Of a DNA stretch of 64,000 nt, positions 51,206-60,017 are shown one piece after another. The notes beneath the pieces were generated by a model. It ran no database searches and had not been told where the DNA came from. It was given only the letters and a program-made list of their open reading frames with translations. The position numbers were made by a program, and so were the translations under genes. Origin of the DNA: Streptomyces sp. RKAG293 (lineage in GTDB: Bacteria; Actinomycetota; Actinomycetes; Streptomycetales; Streptomycetaceae); the NCBI RefSeq assembly GCF_023701745.1, contig NZ_JAJOZB010000001.1, positions 8,727,001 through 8,791,000 on the forward strand, written 5' to 3'. The first letter of the stretch is position 1. Every line of letters starts with the position of its first letter.

Positions 51206-51904
51206 CTAGGGCCGGCCGTTGGGGCCTTCGGCCGCCTGGATGATGACGGCGGCGACCGTGGCCGGGCGGGACACGTAGACGGCGTGGCTTCCCGGGGTCT
51301 CGGTGACGGTCGCGCCGGCCCGCTCGGACATGACCCGCTGGGCGGGCGGCGGGATCATCCGGTCGTCGGCGGCGACCAGGTACCAGGACGGCTTGGCCCG
51401 CCAGGCCGGTTCCGAGACCGCCCCGCCGAGCGCGTCGACGCCCCACGGGACCTGTGAGTCGGCCATGAACGCCGCCTGCGCCGCGGGCACATCGGCGGCG
51501 AACGACGCCGCGAACTCGTCCCGTTCCAGGAACAGGAACCCGTCCTGGGGCGGCAGGATCGGCGGGACCGGTGCGCCCGGCGGCGGGTCGGCGATGAGGG
51601 AGCTGACGGACTCGCCCTTGTCCGGGGCGAACGCGGCGATGTAGGCGAGTGCCGCGACGTTGGGGTGGTTGCCGGCTTCGGTGATGACGACGCCGCCGTA
51701 GGAGTGGCCGACCAGAACGGCCGGCCCGTCGAGGCCGTCGAGGACCAGGTGGGTGGCGGCGACGTCACCGGCCAGCGACAGGGTCGGGTTCTGCACGACG
51801 GCCACCCGGTAGCCGTCGGCGGTCAACTGCTCGTAGACGCTCTGCCAGCCCGAACCGTCCACGAAACCACCGTGCACGAGCACGATGTTCCTGATTGCCG
51901 CCAT
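51206..51904 (-). CDS. Alpha/beta hydrolase, 232 aa
   Basis: IVLVHGGFVDGSGW at the N-terminus, nucleophile Ser in VLVGHSYGG, a C-terminal acid in LVAADDRMIPPPAQ and His in TPGSHAVYVSRP. This is the well-spread short-type hydrolase group of streptomycetes (esterase/lactonase-like); substrate unknown. ATG 51904 is chosen because AGGAG is five bases before it; the GTG two codons earlier is too close. Confidence 0.9.
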   Translation of the reverse strand: MAAIRNIVLVHGGFVDGSGWQSVYEQLTADGYRVAVVQNPTLSLAGDVAATHLVLDGLDGPAVLVGHSYGGVVITEAGNHPNVAALAYIAAFAPDKGESVSSLIADPPPGAPVPPILPPQDGFLFLERDEFAASFAADVPAAQAAFMADSQVPWGVDALGGAVSEPAWRAKPSWYLVAADDRMIPPPAQRVMSERAGATVTETPGSHAVYVSRPATVAAVIIQAAEGPNGRP

Positions 51905-52027
51905 GGTCACTCCTGACGCGATGGACAGGCCCAGCGCCCGTCCGGTGCAGCCAAGTCAAGGCGCGGGGAAGCGGCCGGACCATGCAGAACAGCACGCAGA
52001 ACTGCTGCGCACCTCGGCGTAGGCGGA

Positions 52028-54421
52028 TCAGGGTGCGGCGGTCGCCAGGGCGTGGCAGTGGCTGTGCGCCACGGCGTCGCCGATCGCCTCGAACACCTGC
52101 GCCGCACGCTCGTAGGCTCGGCGGCTCTCGCCGGTCCGGCCATCCTCGGCCAGCAGGGCCGCGAGGGTCTGCAGAGCGAGAGCCTGCATGGAGTTGGAAT
52201 TCAGCGGCTCCATCACCGCGGTCGCCTCGGTGAGCGTGGTGATCGCTTCGCCGCGGCGGCCCAGCAGCCCCAGACACCGGCCGACATCAGCCAGTGCGTA
52301 CGGCCGGAGGTGCTGCGCGATGCTCGGTGTCATTCCGGATGCGTCGTCGCTCACCAGGGTGAGCGCTTCGCGGTACCGCTCCAGCGCTTCGTCGTGGCGC
52401 CCGTTGTCACGAAGGCAGTGGCCGAGGCTGCTGATGCAGGCGTAGTAGGAATCGATGTCCCCGAGGGACTCGAACATCGCCGTCGCCTGGGACGCCGACG
52501 CAATGGCTTCATCGCTCCTCCCGAGCTTCCGCAGCGAAATGGCGGAGTAGTGGTGCGACCAGGCGATCTGCACAGGGGTGTCGCCGCGGATGGCGAGGTC
52601 CAATGCCTCGGCCGCGTACCGCAGTCCGGTCTCCGGGTCGTTCAGCGGAATCCCGTGCACCCAGGCCAGATAGTTCAGCTGGGTCGCGTGCTGCGCCGGA
52701 TCATTCAGGGCGTCGGCTGCCTGCGCGCCGAGGGTGAAGACGTCGTGCCAGTGCGGGCCGTGGATCCACCGGTCGGAGAACCAGTGCATCGACTCGGCGC
52801 AGTCGAGGACGGCGGCGTGCTGACCGTCGCCCGCCCCGATCCGCAGCGCACCCAGCCAGTTGTCCACGTTCACGCGCAGCCACACTTCGGCCTGCTCCGG
52901 CGCGTGCAGGACGGCGAGGTCGGCATCCGGGCGGTCGGGACGTCCGTAGGCCGGTTCGAACCACCGTCCGGCCGTCGTGGCCATCCGCAGCAGCCACGAC
53001 GTCGTCCTCTCGGCGAGCGCGTCGCGTTCGGCCGAGGTCTCCTCCTGCTGCAGTCGGTCGCGGCCGAAGAGCCTTACCAGGTCGTGGAACCGGTACCGGC
53101 CCGAGGTGCTGTCCTGCAGCAGGCCCAGGTCGACGAGTTCGTCGAGCGCGTTCCAGGCGTCCTCGATCGAGGTGCCGCCGGCCACCGCCGCCAGGGTGGC
53201 GTCGAAGTCCCGGCCGGGCGCCACGGCGAGCCGGCGGAAGACCCGCCGGGCGGAAGGTGCCAGTTGCTCGTAGGACATCCCGAAAGCATTGGCGATCTTG
53301 AGGTCGCCGGCCGTGAACTGATCGAGGCGGCGTTCCTCGTCCGACAGGCGGGCGGCGAGTTCGACGGCGCTCCATCCGGGCCGGCTGGCCAACCGGTTGC
53401 CGATGATCCGCAGTGCCAGGGGCAGCCCTCCGCACAGCTGCGCGAGCCGGGCGAGCGCCGGTTCACCGTCCGAAGCGGAACGCTCGCCGACGATCCCGGT
53501 CAACAGTTCCGTGGCCTCCGTCAACTGCAGGGGACCCAGGATGAGCCGGCGCACGCCCTCCACACCGGCCAGCAGTCGCCGGCTGGTGACCAGCACCCTG
53601 CCGAAGCCCTCTCCCGGTAACAGCGGGCGGACCTGCTCCTCGGACGCGGCGTTGTCGAGCACGACCAGGACGCGCCGGTCCCGCAGCAGCGAGCGGTACA
53701 AGGAGCTACGCCCTTGGGTGTCGGTCGGCATGTGCTGATCCGCGACGCCGAGGGCGCCCAGCACCAGCACCAGGGCGTCGTCGACGGCGAGAGGGTGCTG
53801 GGACATACCGAACAGATCGAGGAAGAACACTCCGCCGGGAAAGCCCGATCGCAGGGTGTGGGCCGAGCGGACGGCGAAGGTCGTCTTGCCCGCCCCCGCG
53901 GAGCCGGTGATGAGCGCCACCACGGGGGCGCCGGGGGAGTGGTCGGCAACGAGGCGATCGATCCAGGCCAGTTCCGCGGCGCGGCCGGTGAAGTCGTCCA
54001 CGGACCGGGGCAGCTCACACAGGCCGGTCGGACGCGTCCAGTGATCCCGCAGGCGGCCATCGCGCGCCAGCTCGACGAGCTGCTTGCGGCCGTCGTTCTC
54101 CAACGCGAGCGCGTCCGCCAGCGCGGCGACGGTCCGCTGCTGGGGCCCCTTGCTCCGTCCGCGCTCCAGGTCGGACAAGGTCCGTGCGCTGACCCCAGAG
54201 GCCGCGGCGAGCTGCTCCAACGTCAAGCGGGCCGCGCGCCGATGCCGGCGCAGCAGCTCCGCGAAGGTCGGATGCCCGGCGATGGGGCCACTCCCTCTCA
54301 GGGACAGAAGCTTTGGATCTCCTGCGAACAGATGAAGCCTAATCAGAGAGCCGCAGCGCGTGGGCAGTTCCCCGCACGCCGCCGCGACCGCCGTCCGCCC
54401 CGGCCGATACGCCGCAAGCAC
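52028..54421 (-). CDS. XRE-NB-ARC-TPR (STAND) transcriptional regulator, up to 797 aa
   Basis: HTH at residues about 53-105 (FAELLRRHRRAARLTLEQLA, then SGVSARTLSDLERG), NB-ARC ATPase with P-loop GSAGAGKT (173-180), Walker B RRVLVVLDNA (249-258), a GLPLAL segment (CGGLPLALRI) and a FHDLVRLF motif. TPR repeats follow from about 580 to the end. STAND proteins of this build act as signal-triggered regulators with a switch on nucleotide exchange (family knowledge). GTG 54421 is the longest start and may be too long by up to 40 residues. It lies upstream of the hydrolase on the same strand. Confidence 0.88.
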   Translation of the reverse strand: MLAAYRPGRTAVAAACGELPTRCGSLIRLHLFAGDPKLLSLRGSGPIAGHPTFAELLRRHRRAARLTLEQLAAASGVSARTLSDLERGRSKGPQQRTVAALADALALENDGRKQLVELARDGRLRDHWTRPTGLCELPRSVDDFTGRAAELAWIDRLVADHSPGAPVVALITGSAGAGKTTFAVRSAHTLRSGFPGGVFFLDLFGMSQHPLAVDDALVLVLGALGVADQHMPTDTQGRSSLYRSLLRDRRVLVVLDNAASEEQVRPLLPGEGFGRVLVTSRRLLAGVEGVRRLILGPLQLTEATELLTGIVGERSASDGEPALARLAQLCGGLPLALRIIGNRLASRPGWSAVELAARLSDEERRLDQFTAGDLKIANAFGMSYEQLAPSARRVFRRLAVAPGRDFDATLAAVAGGTSIEDAWNALDELVDLGLLQDSTSGRYRFHDLVRLFGRDRLQQEETSAERDALAERTTSWLLRMATTAGRWFEPAYGRPDRPDADLAVLHAPEQAEVWLRVNVDNWLGALRIGAGDGQHAAVLDCAESMHWFSDRWIHGPHWHDVFTLGAQAADALNDPAQHATQLNYLAWVHGIPLNDPETGLRYAAEALDLAIRGDTPVQIAWSHHYSAISLRKLGRSDEAIASASQATAMFESLGDIDSYYACISSLGHCLRDNGRHDEALERYREALTLVSDDASGMTPSIAQHLRPYALADVGRCLGLLGRRGEAITTLTEATAVMEPLNSNSMQALALQTLAALLAEDGRTGESRRAYERAAQVFEAIGDAVAHSHCHALATAAP

Positions 54422-54560
54422 GGTAGACCATCAGGGGCTGCACTCCGCGAGTGCCGCAACCCCCTTGTTCAAGCCGAGCCGCCCCGATGAGGACGATGGT
54501 GTGAGGCGGGCGATGGTGTGGTGTCACCACGTCCGATCGCCGTCCTGGCAGGATGGCGGC

Positions 54561-54914
54561 ATGGAACGTGTGCTGGGAATCGGTGGGTACTTCATGCGGG
54601 CCGCGGACCCTGCGGCTCTGGGCGCCTGGTATCGCGACTGCCTGGGTCTGGACGCCGATGAGAACGGTCTGTGGCGTCCGGGAGCCGGGCCGACGGTGTT
54701 CGCGACGTTCGAGTCCGAGACCGACTACTTCGGGTCCCGCGCCCAGCAGAGCATGCTCAACTTCCGGGTGGCCGACCTGGACGCGATGCTCGCGCAGCTG
54801 CGCGCCAAGGGAGCGGACGTGGCTCAGGAGACGCAGGACATGGCGGGTGTCGGCCGGTTCGGCTGGGTCACCGATCCTGAGGGCAATCGTGTCGAGCTGT
54901 GGCAGCCCGCCTGA
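54561..54914 (+). CDS. VOC family (glyoxalase-like) protein, 117 aa
   Basis: ATG 54561 after GGCAGGATGG. Reads GIGGYFMRAADPAALGAWYR, then LGLDADENGLWRPGAG and GRFGWVTDPEGNRVELWQPA, the VOC beta-alpha-beta pattern with the final GNRVELWQP metal-ligand Glu. Metal-dependent lyase, dioxygenase or binding protein; substrate unknown. Its stop codon is five bases before MITE-like element 3. Confidence 0.9.
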   Translation: MERVLGIGGYFMRAADPAALGAWYRDCLGLDADENGLWRPGAGPTVFATFESETDYFGSRAQQSMLNFRVADLDAMLAQLRAKGADVAQETQDMAGVGRFGWVTDPEGNRVELWQPA

Positions 54915-54918
54915 GCGC

Positions 54919-55086
54919 TTAGGGCCTGTCCGGCCGATCACGAACGGCCCCTTCGCCGCCTGGCACGGCCCCTCGCGGCGTTGCCGAAACGCCCGAATGC
55001 AACCGGTATGCGGGCGCTCCGGCGCCTTGCGAGGCACCGCACCAGACGACGCCTGGGCCGCCCATGATCGACCGGACAGGCCCTAG
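54919..55086. mobile_element. MITE-like element 3, 168 bp
   Basis: TTAGGGCCTGTCCGG at the left and its near-inverse ending CTAG at the right. Apart from the first base (TTAG here against CTAG) it differs from element 2 only at one internal base. Both flanks fit YTAR. No transposase. Just downstream of the VOC gene stop. Confidence 0.85.
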
Positions 55087-55458
55087 GCGGCGGGCTCTGC
55101 TGAGAAGCATCAGCGCCGGCGAACCGGGCCACCTCACCGTCGGTCGGCCTGAGGGCCTCGTACGGAACCACCAACCGCGGTGATCGCCGCCGGACTCAGG
55201 GCGATCGATCCGCCCGTGAGGTGACAACCATGCCGTGAACGGGCAGGTCGTGAGTGATGGGTCGGTTCACGGCACACCTACCGCCAGCACTCGCCTCGGC
55301 AGCCGTCAGGATCCTGTGGGTCTCCTGAGGTCTGTGTTGCGTGTGTGACGGCATAGGATTGCTGGTGTCGGCTACGTCACAGGCTGCCGGGGTGCGCACG
55401 GGGTTCCGGGAGCCGATGATTGCTCTTCCGGGACGGGGGCCGGACCAGGGAGGCGAGG
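55087..55458. other. 372-bp gap before the SpoIIE gene
   Basis: No recognisable gene on either strand; frames here lack codon bias. The 3' end carries GGGAGGCGAGG, the ribosome site of the following gene. Confidence 0.5.
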
Positions 55459-56826
55459 GTGCGTTCCACAGCAGCGGGCACCGGCCCGGGCGAAGGTGAG
55501 ACGGTGCTTGCATCGGCCTTCGACGACGCCGATGCCCTGCGGGCTCTGCTGGCCGACCGGACGCGGCTGGCGCTGCTGAACGAGGCCACGGAGCAGATCG
55601 GGACCAGCCTGGACCTGGATGTCACCTGCGCGGAACTGGCACGCTTCGCCGTCCCGCGCTTCGCCGATCTGGCGAGCGTGGAGATCCTGCCCCCCGAGTC
55701 GCTCCCGGCCGGGCTGACCGTCGGGACCGGCTCGCTGCGGGTGCGGCGCACCGCTTTGGAGGCGGTTCCGGGACTGCGCCACGGCGTGGAGCCCCCTTCG
55801 CCGACTGCCGCGTGGGTGCGGCACCGGCCCGGGTGCCCGACCGCGCAGTGCCTGGAGACCGGCCAGGCCTTCCTGAGCCATAAAGGGTCCGGCGGGCAGG
55901 GTGACGGGGCAGGCGAGGACTGGTCCTGCGAGCTCGGCAGCGGCACCGGTGGCGCGTCGGCGCTCGTCGTCCCGCTGCGGGCCGGTGGCCGGCTCATCGG
56001 CGTCCTGTCGCTGCTCCGATCCATACCCGGTACCGCCTTCGACGACGACGCCGCCCTGGTGCAGGCGGTCGCGGACCGGGCGGCCCGGAGCATCGACAAC
56101 GCTCGGCGCTACGCCCTGGCGCAGGACCTGACGATGGAGCTGCAGGGGGCGCTGCTGGCCGATCCCGGCAGCCCACACGCGAACCTGGAGCTGGCCTCCC
56201 GGTATCTGCCCTGCGGCACTTCCGCGATGGTGGGCGGCGACTGGTTCGAGACCATCCGCCTGTCCTTCGGCCGCACCCTGCTGGTCATCGGCGATGTCAT
56301 GGGCCACGGGGTGGAGGCGGCCGTCGACATGAACGCCTACCGCATGCTGCTGCGCTACGTGGCGGCCACCGACCTGCCGCCGCACCGCATCCTGCGGCAA
56401 CTCGACCACCTCACCTCGCAGAGCGACGCCACCCGCCCCGCAACCTGCCTGCTCGCCCTGGTGGAACCGGCGCGTCACCGGTGCACCTTCGCCAGCGCCG
56501 GGCATCCGCCGCCCACCCTGCTCCGCCCGGACGGGCCGGCGGAACTGCTGGACGTCCCCACCGGCCCACCGCTGGGAACGGGCCTGGGCGACTACCAGGC
56601 GGTGGTCCACTCCCTGGACCCCGAGCAGGTGTTGCTGCTGTACACCGACGGTCTGGTCGAGCGGCGCACCGAGGACATCGACGCCTCCCTGGCCAGACTC
56701 ACCCGTCTGCGCCGCCCGCGGCCGGGCGAGTCCCTGGAAGACCTGCTGGACCACGTCCTGGCCACGGTCACACCCGCTACGCCCGACGACGACATCGCTG
56801 TCCTCGCCGCACGCGTCATCGACTGA
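55459..56826 (+). CDS. GAF - SpoIIE-type PP2C phosphatase, 455 aa
   Basis: A GAF-like sensor domain comes first (RLALLNEATEQIGTSLDLDV to about residue 200, SALVVPLRAGGRLIGVLSLL). The PP2C-type SpoIIE phosphatase domain follows with MVGGDWFETI, VIGDVMGHGVEA, FASAGHPPPTLL, YTDGLVERR and DDDIAVLAARV. The metal-binding acidic residues are all present. GTG 55459 is chosen for the GGGAGG upstream. Such phosphatases dephosphorylate STAS antagonists to release sigma factors; a STAS gene lies 36 kb away, but a link is only inferred. Confidence 0.92.
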   Translation: MRSTAAGTGPGEGETVLASAFDDADALRALLADRTRLALLNEATEQIGTSLDLDVTCAELARFAVPRFADLASVEILPPESLPAGLTVGTGSLRVRRTALEAVPGLRHGVEPPSPTAAWVRHRPGCPTAQCLETGQAFLSHKGSGGQGDGAGEDWSCELGSGTGGASALVVPLRAGGRLIGVLSLLRSIPGTAFDDDAALVQAVADRAARSIDNARRYALAQDLTMELQGALLADPGSPHANLELASRYLPCGTSAMVGGDWFETIRLSFGRTLLVIGDVMGHGVEAAVDMNAYRMLLRYVAATDLPPHRILRQLDHLTSQSDATRPATCLLALVEPARHRCTFASAGHPPPTLLRPDGPAELLDVPTGPPLGTGLGDYQAVVHSLDPEQVLLLYTDGLVERRTEDIDASLARLTRLRRPRPGESLEDLLDHVLATVTPATPDDDIAVLAARVID

Positions 56827-56979
56827 CGCGGACCGAGGTCCGGGCGGGGCGCCCCGCGCTCAGCCCCAGCCCCCGGTCTTCAGGAATCCCCTCACCACGC
56901 ACAGGAATCGCCGTCGTCACGGCCAGATGTTACGAGGGTGGGGTAGCGGTGCCGAGGGCGAACGGTTGAGGATGTGGGC

Positions 56980-57363
56980 ATGGCATCTGCGCGACGCGCT
57001 CTGGAAGACCTGATGACATGGCCGGGTCTCTCCGCGGCCCCTGCCCGGTGCGGTACCGGGACGGCTGTGCTGGCCGACGGGGCGGAGATCGTCCATTTCC
57101 ATTCCGAGCGGCAGGCCGACCTGTACCTGGGCCGACCTGCGATCGAGCGCCTGCACGAGGAACTGGGGCACTCCACCGCGGTACGCCTGATCCAGGGCTC
57201 GGGGTGGGTGAGCGTGGTGCTGGGGGGCGACAACGACGCTGACCTGTTGATCACCCTGGCCAGCGTCGCGTTGCGCGCCCAGACCCACCGCACGGCCGAC
57301 GCCGCGGCCGGGGTCTGCAATCTCGGCCACATCTCGATCATCCCAACGGGACACCTGGCATAG
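56980..57363 (+). CDS. DUF5519/luciferase-family protein, 127 aa
   Basis: Reads GAEIVHFHSERQADLYLGRP, then HEELGHSTAVRLIQGSGWVS and DADLLITLASVALRAQ. This is the pattern of the small proteins called luciferase family (DUF5519), with an E-HFH signature. ATG 56980 is preferred over GTG 56974 for the GAGG spacing. Function is unknown and light emission is not implied. Convergent with the DinB gene, stops one base apart. Confidence 0.75.
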   Translation: MASARRALEDLMTWPGLSAAPARCGTGTAVLADGAEIVHFHSERQADLYLGRPAIERLHEELGHSTAVRLIQGSGWVSVVLGGDNDADLLITLASVALRAQTHRTADAAAGVCNLGHISIIPTGHLA

Positions 57364-57364
57364 G

Positions 57365-57949
57365 TCAGCTCGACTTCTGCCCGTCGAGCGTCTCGCGCAG
57401 GATGTCGGCGTGTCCGGCGTGCTGGGCGGTCTCGGCGATGAGGTGTGTCAGCACCCGGCGCACGCTGCGCACCGCCCCCGGCTCGTTCCAGGGCGCCTCG
57501 GGCAGCGGATGGGTGGCCGAAAGGTCCGGGACGGTGGTGATGATTTCCGCCGTCCGCGCGGCGACCTGCTCGTAGCGCGCGACGATCCCGGTGAGTGTCT
57601 CGCCGGGCAGCACCTGGAAGTCGTTCTGGTGGTCGATCGCCCACCGCGGGTACTCACGCGCGGTGCCTGCCGCCAAGTCGTCCCAGGTCACACCCTCGGG
57701 CAGGTCGTAGCGCATCGCCGACGGGCCCTCGGTCACGAAGCGCGTCCATGCGTCCTCCATGGAGGCGACGTGCTTGATCAGGCCGCCCAGGCACAGCGCG
57801 CCGGCCGTCGGGCACTCGCCCGCCTGCTCGTCGTTGAGTCCGCGCACGGTGGTGAGCAGGGCGGACCGCGCGGCCTCGAGCTGGTCGAGCAAATCGGCCC
57901 GCTCGGCGTCGAGGGGCGGGGAGGTCGAGGTGTTGGTGGTGGCGGTCAT
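57365..57949 (-). CDS. DinB family protein, 194 aa
   Basis: Starts MTATTNTSTSPPLDAERADL. DinB four-helix fold with the first His region in LCLGGLIKHVASMEDAW, a central His in WAIDHQNDFQ and the last pair in LIAETAQHAGHADILRE. Similar to the DinB protein at 48896 in pattern. ATG 57949 is preferred since GGAAGG lies before it. Divergent from the WYL regulator at 58044, which is the likely repressor or activator. Confidence 0.9.
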   Translation of the reverse strand: MTATTNTSTSPPLDAERADLLDQLEAARSALLTTVRGLNDEQAGECPTAGALCLGGLIKHVASMEDAWTRFVTEGPSAMRYDLPEGVTWDDLAAGTAREYPRWAIDHQNDFQVLPGETLTGIVARYEQVAARTAEIITTVPDLSATHPLPEAPWNEPGAVRSVRRVLTHLIAETAQHAGHADILRETLDGQKSS

Positions 57950-58043
57950 CGTCGTGACGTCCTTCCGGTTGCTCTCGGGTACGGGAGAACGATCGCAAGG
58001 GAAGCGGACAGGGTGTGGCCGCTTCTCAAGGCACCATGGGATC

Positions 58044-59081
58044 ATGCAGAAGACCTCATCGCGGCTGCTGGCACTGCTCTCACTGCTCCAGGCACGCCGG
58101 GACTGGCCCGGGGCGCTCCTGGCCGAGCGCCTCGACATCAGCCCGCGCACCGTCCGCCGTGATGTGGACCGCCTGCGCGAGCTCGGCTATCCCGTGGTGG
58201 CCTTCAAAGGACCCGACGGCGGATACCGTCTCGAGGCCGGCACGGCACTGCCCCCCTTGCTGTTCGACGACGAGCAGGCTGTCGCCCTCGCCGTCGCACT
58301 CCAGGTCGCCACCACCACCGGCGCCGGCATCGAGGAAGCCGCGGCACGCGCGCTGACCACCGTCCGGCAGGTCATGCCCGCCCGGCTGCGCCGCCGCATC
58401 GACACCCTCCAGGTCACCGCCGTCGAGCGGCCCGCGAACCGGCCGAATCCGCAGGTCGACAGCAGCGTCCTCATGGCACTCAGCGACGCCGTCCACGCCC
58501 GTGAAGTGCTGCGCTTCGACTACGCTCCCGCATCCCCGCCAGGAACCGCCGACGCCGACCGCGCCGAACTCCCGCCGCGTCGGGTGCAGCCCCATCACCT
58601 CGTCACCTGGGGCGGGCGCTGGTACGTCGTCGCCTGGGACCTCGACCGCGAGGACTGGCGCACCTTCCGCGCGGACCGGATCACCCCGCGCACCCCCACA
58701 GGGCCCCGCTTCACCCCGCGCGAACTGCCCGGCGGTGATGTGACCGCCTTCGTCACCGCCAGGTTCCAGGGCTCCGACAACCCTGCCGTTGCGGGCGGCA
58801 CCGGCGCCTGGCCGTGCCGCGGCGAAGTGATCCTCGATCTGCCCGCCGCCGTCGTGTCCCGCTACACCCGCGACGGAATCGTCGAGGAACTCGGCCCGAA
58901 CCGCTGCCGACTCGCCCTGGGCTCCTGGTCATGGCCCGGCCTGGCCGCCGCCATCGGCGGCTTCGACGCCGACATCGAGGTCATCGGCCCACCAGAACTC
59001 AAGGACGCCTTCGCTCTCCTGGCCCGTCGCTACGCCCACGCCGCGACCACCGCACCCACCAGGCCGCCTCCGATCCCATGA
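58044..59081 (+). CDS. WYL-domain transcriptional regulator, 345 aa
   Basis: DeoR-like winged helix at residues 1-60 (SRLLALLSLLQARRDWPGAL, then ISPRTVRRDVDRLRELGYPV), HTH_11 type. The WYL domain is around 150-235 (REVLRFDYAPAS, HHLVTWGGRWYVVAWDLDRE, DWRTFRADRI). A WCX C-terminal domain follows. WYL domains bind a nucleotide or nucleic-acid ligand. The ATG is 95 bp from the divergent DinB start, the typical YafY-family layout. Confidence 0.92.
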   Translation: MQKTSSRLLALLSLLQARRDWPGALLAERLDISPRTVRRDVDRLRELGYPVVAFKGPDGGYRLEAGTALPPLLFDDEQAVALAVALQVATTTGAGIEEAAARALTTVRQVMPARLRRRIDTLQVTAVERPANRPNPQVDSSVLMALSDAVHAREVLRFDYAPASPPGTADADRAELPPRRVQPHHLVTWGGRWYVVAWDLDREDWRTFRADRITPRTPTGPRFTPRELPGGDVTAFVTARFQGSDNPAVAGGTGAWPCRGEVILDLPAAVVSRYTRDGIVEELGPNRCRLALGSWSWPGLAAAIGGFDADIEVIGPPELKDAFALLARRYAHAATTAPTRPPPIP

Positions 59082-59147
59082 GCCCCGAGCGGACCGAGGT
59101 GGCCCGGGCTGCCTCCGCCCGGCGGTCCCGCAGCGAACCCGGGCTCC

Positions 59148-60017
59148 TCAGCCCCGGTCGTAGGTGTGGAACCCGCGGCCGCTCTTGCGGCCGAGCAGCC
59201 CTGCTTCCACCATGCGTTGGAGCAGCGGCGGCGGGGCGTACAGGGGTTCCTTGAACTCGTCGTAGAGCGATTGGGCGATGGCGGCGACCGTGTCCAGGCC
59301 GATCAGGTCGGCGAGCTTCAGCGGTCCCATCGGGTGCGCGCAGCCCAACTCCATGCCCGCGTCGACGTCGGCGGCCGTGGCGAACCCGGACTCCGCGATG
59401 CGGATCGCCGAGAGCAGATAGGGGATCAGCAGGGCGTTGACGACGAACCCTGCCCGGTCCTGGGAGCGGACGACCGTCTTGCCCAGGGTGTGTTCCGCGA
59501 AGTCGCACACGGTGGCGGCCACTTCCGCGGACGTGTGCAGGGAGGAGACGACTTCGACCAGCGGCAGGACGGGTACCGGGTTGAAGAAGTGCAGCCCCAG
59601 GACGCGGTCGGCGCGTCGGGTGGCCATTCCCAGGCGCATGACCGGGATGGAGGAGGTGTTCGTGGCGAGGATCGCCCCGGGGTCCTCGACGATCTTGTCG
59701 AGAGCGGCGAAGATCTCCGTCTTCGCCTGGGGGTTCTCGACGACGGCTTCGATGACGAGCTGGCGGTCGGCCAGGTCGTCGAGGCTGCTGGTGAACATCA
59801 TCCGGGCGAGCGCGTCCTCGGCCGTGATGCGCTCCAGCTTGCCGCGCTGGACGGTACGTTCGAGAGAAGCGGTCACACGCTCGCGTGCGGCGCGGGCAGC
59901 GTGGTTGTCCGCTTCGCAGATGACGGTGTCGAGTCCGGCGCGGGCGCAGACCTCGGCGATGCCGGCGCCCATCTGGCCGCCGCCCACCACACCGATCCGT
60001 CGGATGTCCGTGGTCAT
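59148..60017 (-). CDS. 3-hydroxybutyryl-CoA dehydrogenase, 289 aa
   Basis: NAD-binding GVVGGGQMGAGIAEVCARAG at the N-terminus, catalytic region LGLHFFNPVPVLPLVEVV with its His, DRAGFVVNALLIPYLLSAIR and MGPLKLADLIGLD, ending SGRGFHTYDRG. Oxidises (S)-3-hydroxybutyryl-CoA with NAD(P). The ATG at 60017 overlaps the malate synthase stop as ATGA, so it is third in the glyoxylate operon. Together they suit growth on acetate, fatty acids or poly-3-hydroxybutyrate. Confidence 0.92.
   Translation of the reverse strand: MTTDIRRIGVVGGGQMGAGIAEVCARAGLDTVICEADNHAARAARERVTASLERTVQRGKLERITAEDALARMMFTSSLDDLADRQLVIEAVVENPQAKTEIFAALDKIVEDPGAILATNTSSIPVMRLGMATRRADRVLGLHFFNPVPVLPLVEVVSSLHTSAEVAATVCDFAEHTLGKTVVRSQDRAGFVVNALLIPYLLSAIRIAESGFATAADVDAGMELGCAHPMGPLKLADLIGLDTVAAIAQSLYDEFKEPLYAPPPLLQRMVEAGLLGRKSGRGFHTYDRG

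Noticed and set aside
56980-57363. Light-producing luciferase reading of the DUF5519 gene
   Set aside because: The family name is historical; the protein is only 127 residues and lacks any flavin-monooxygenase fold.
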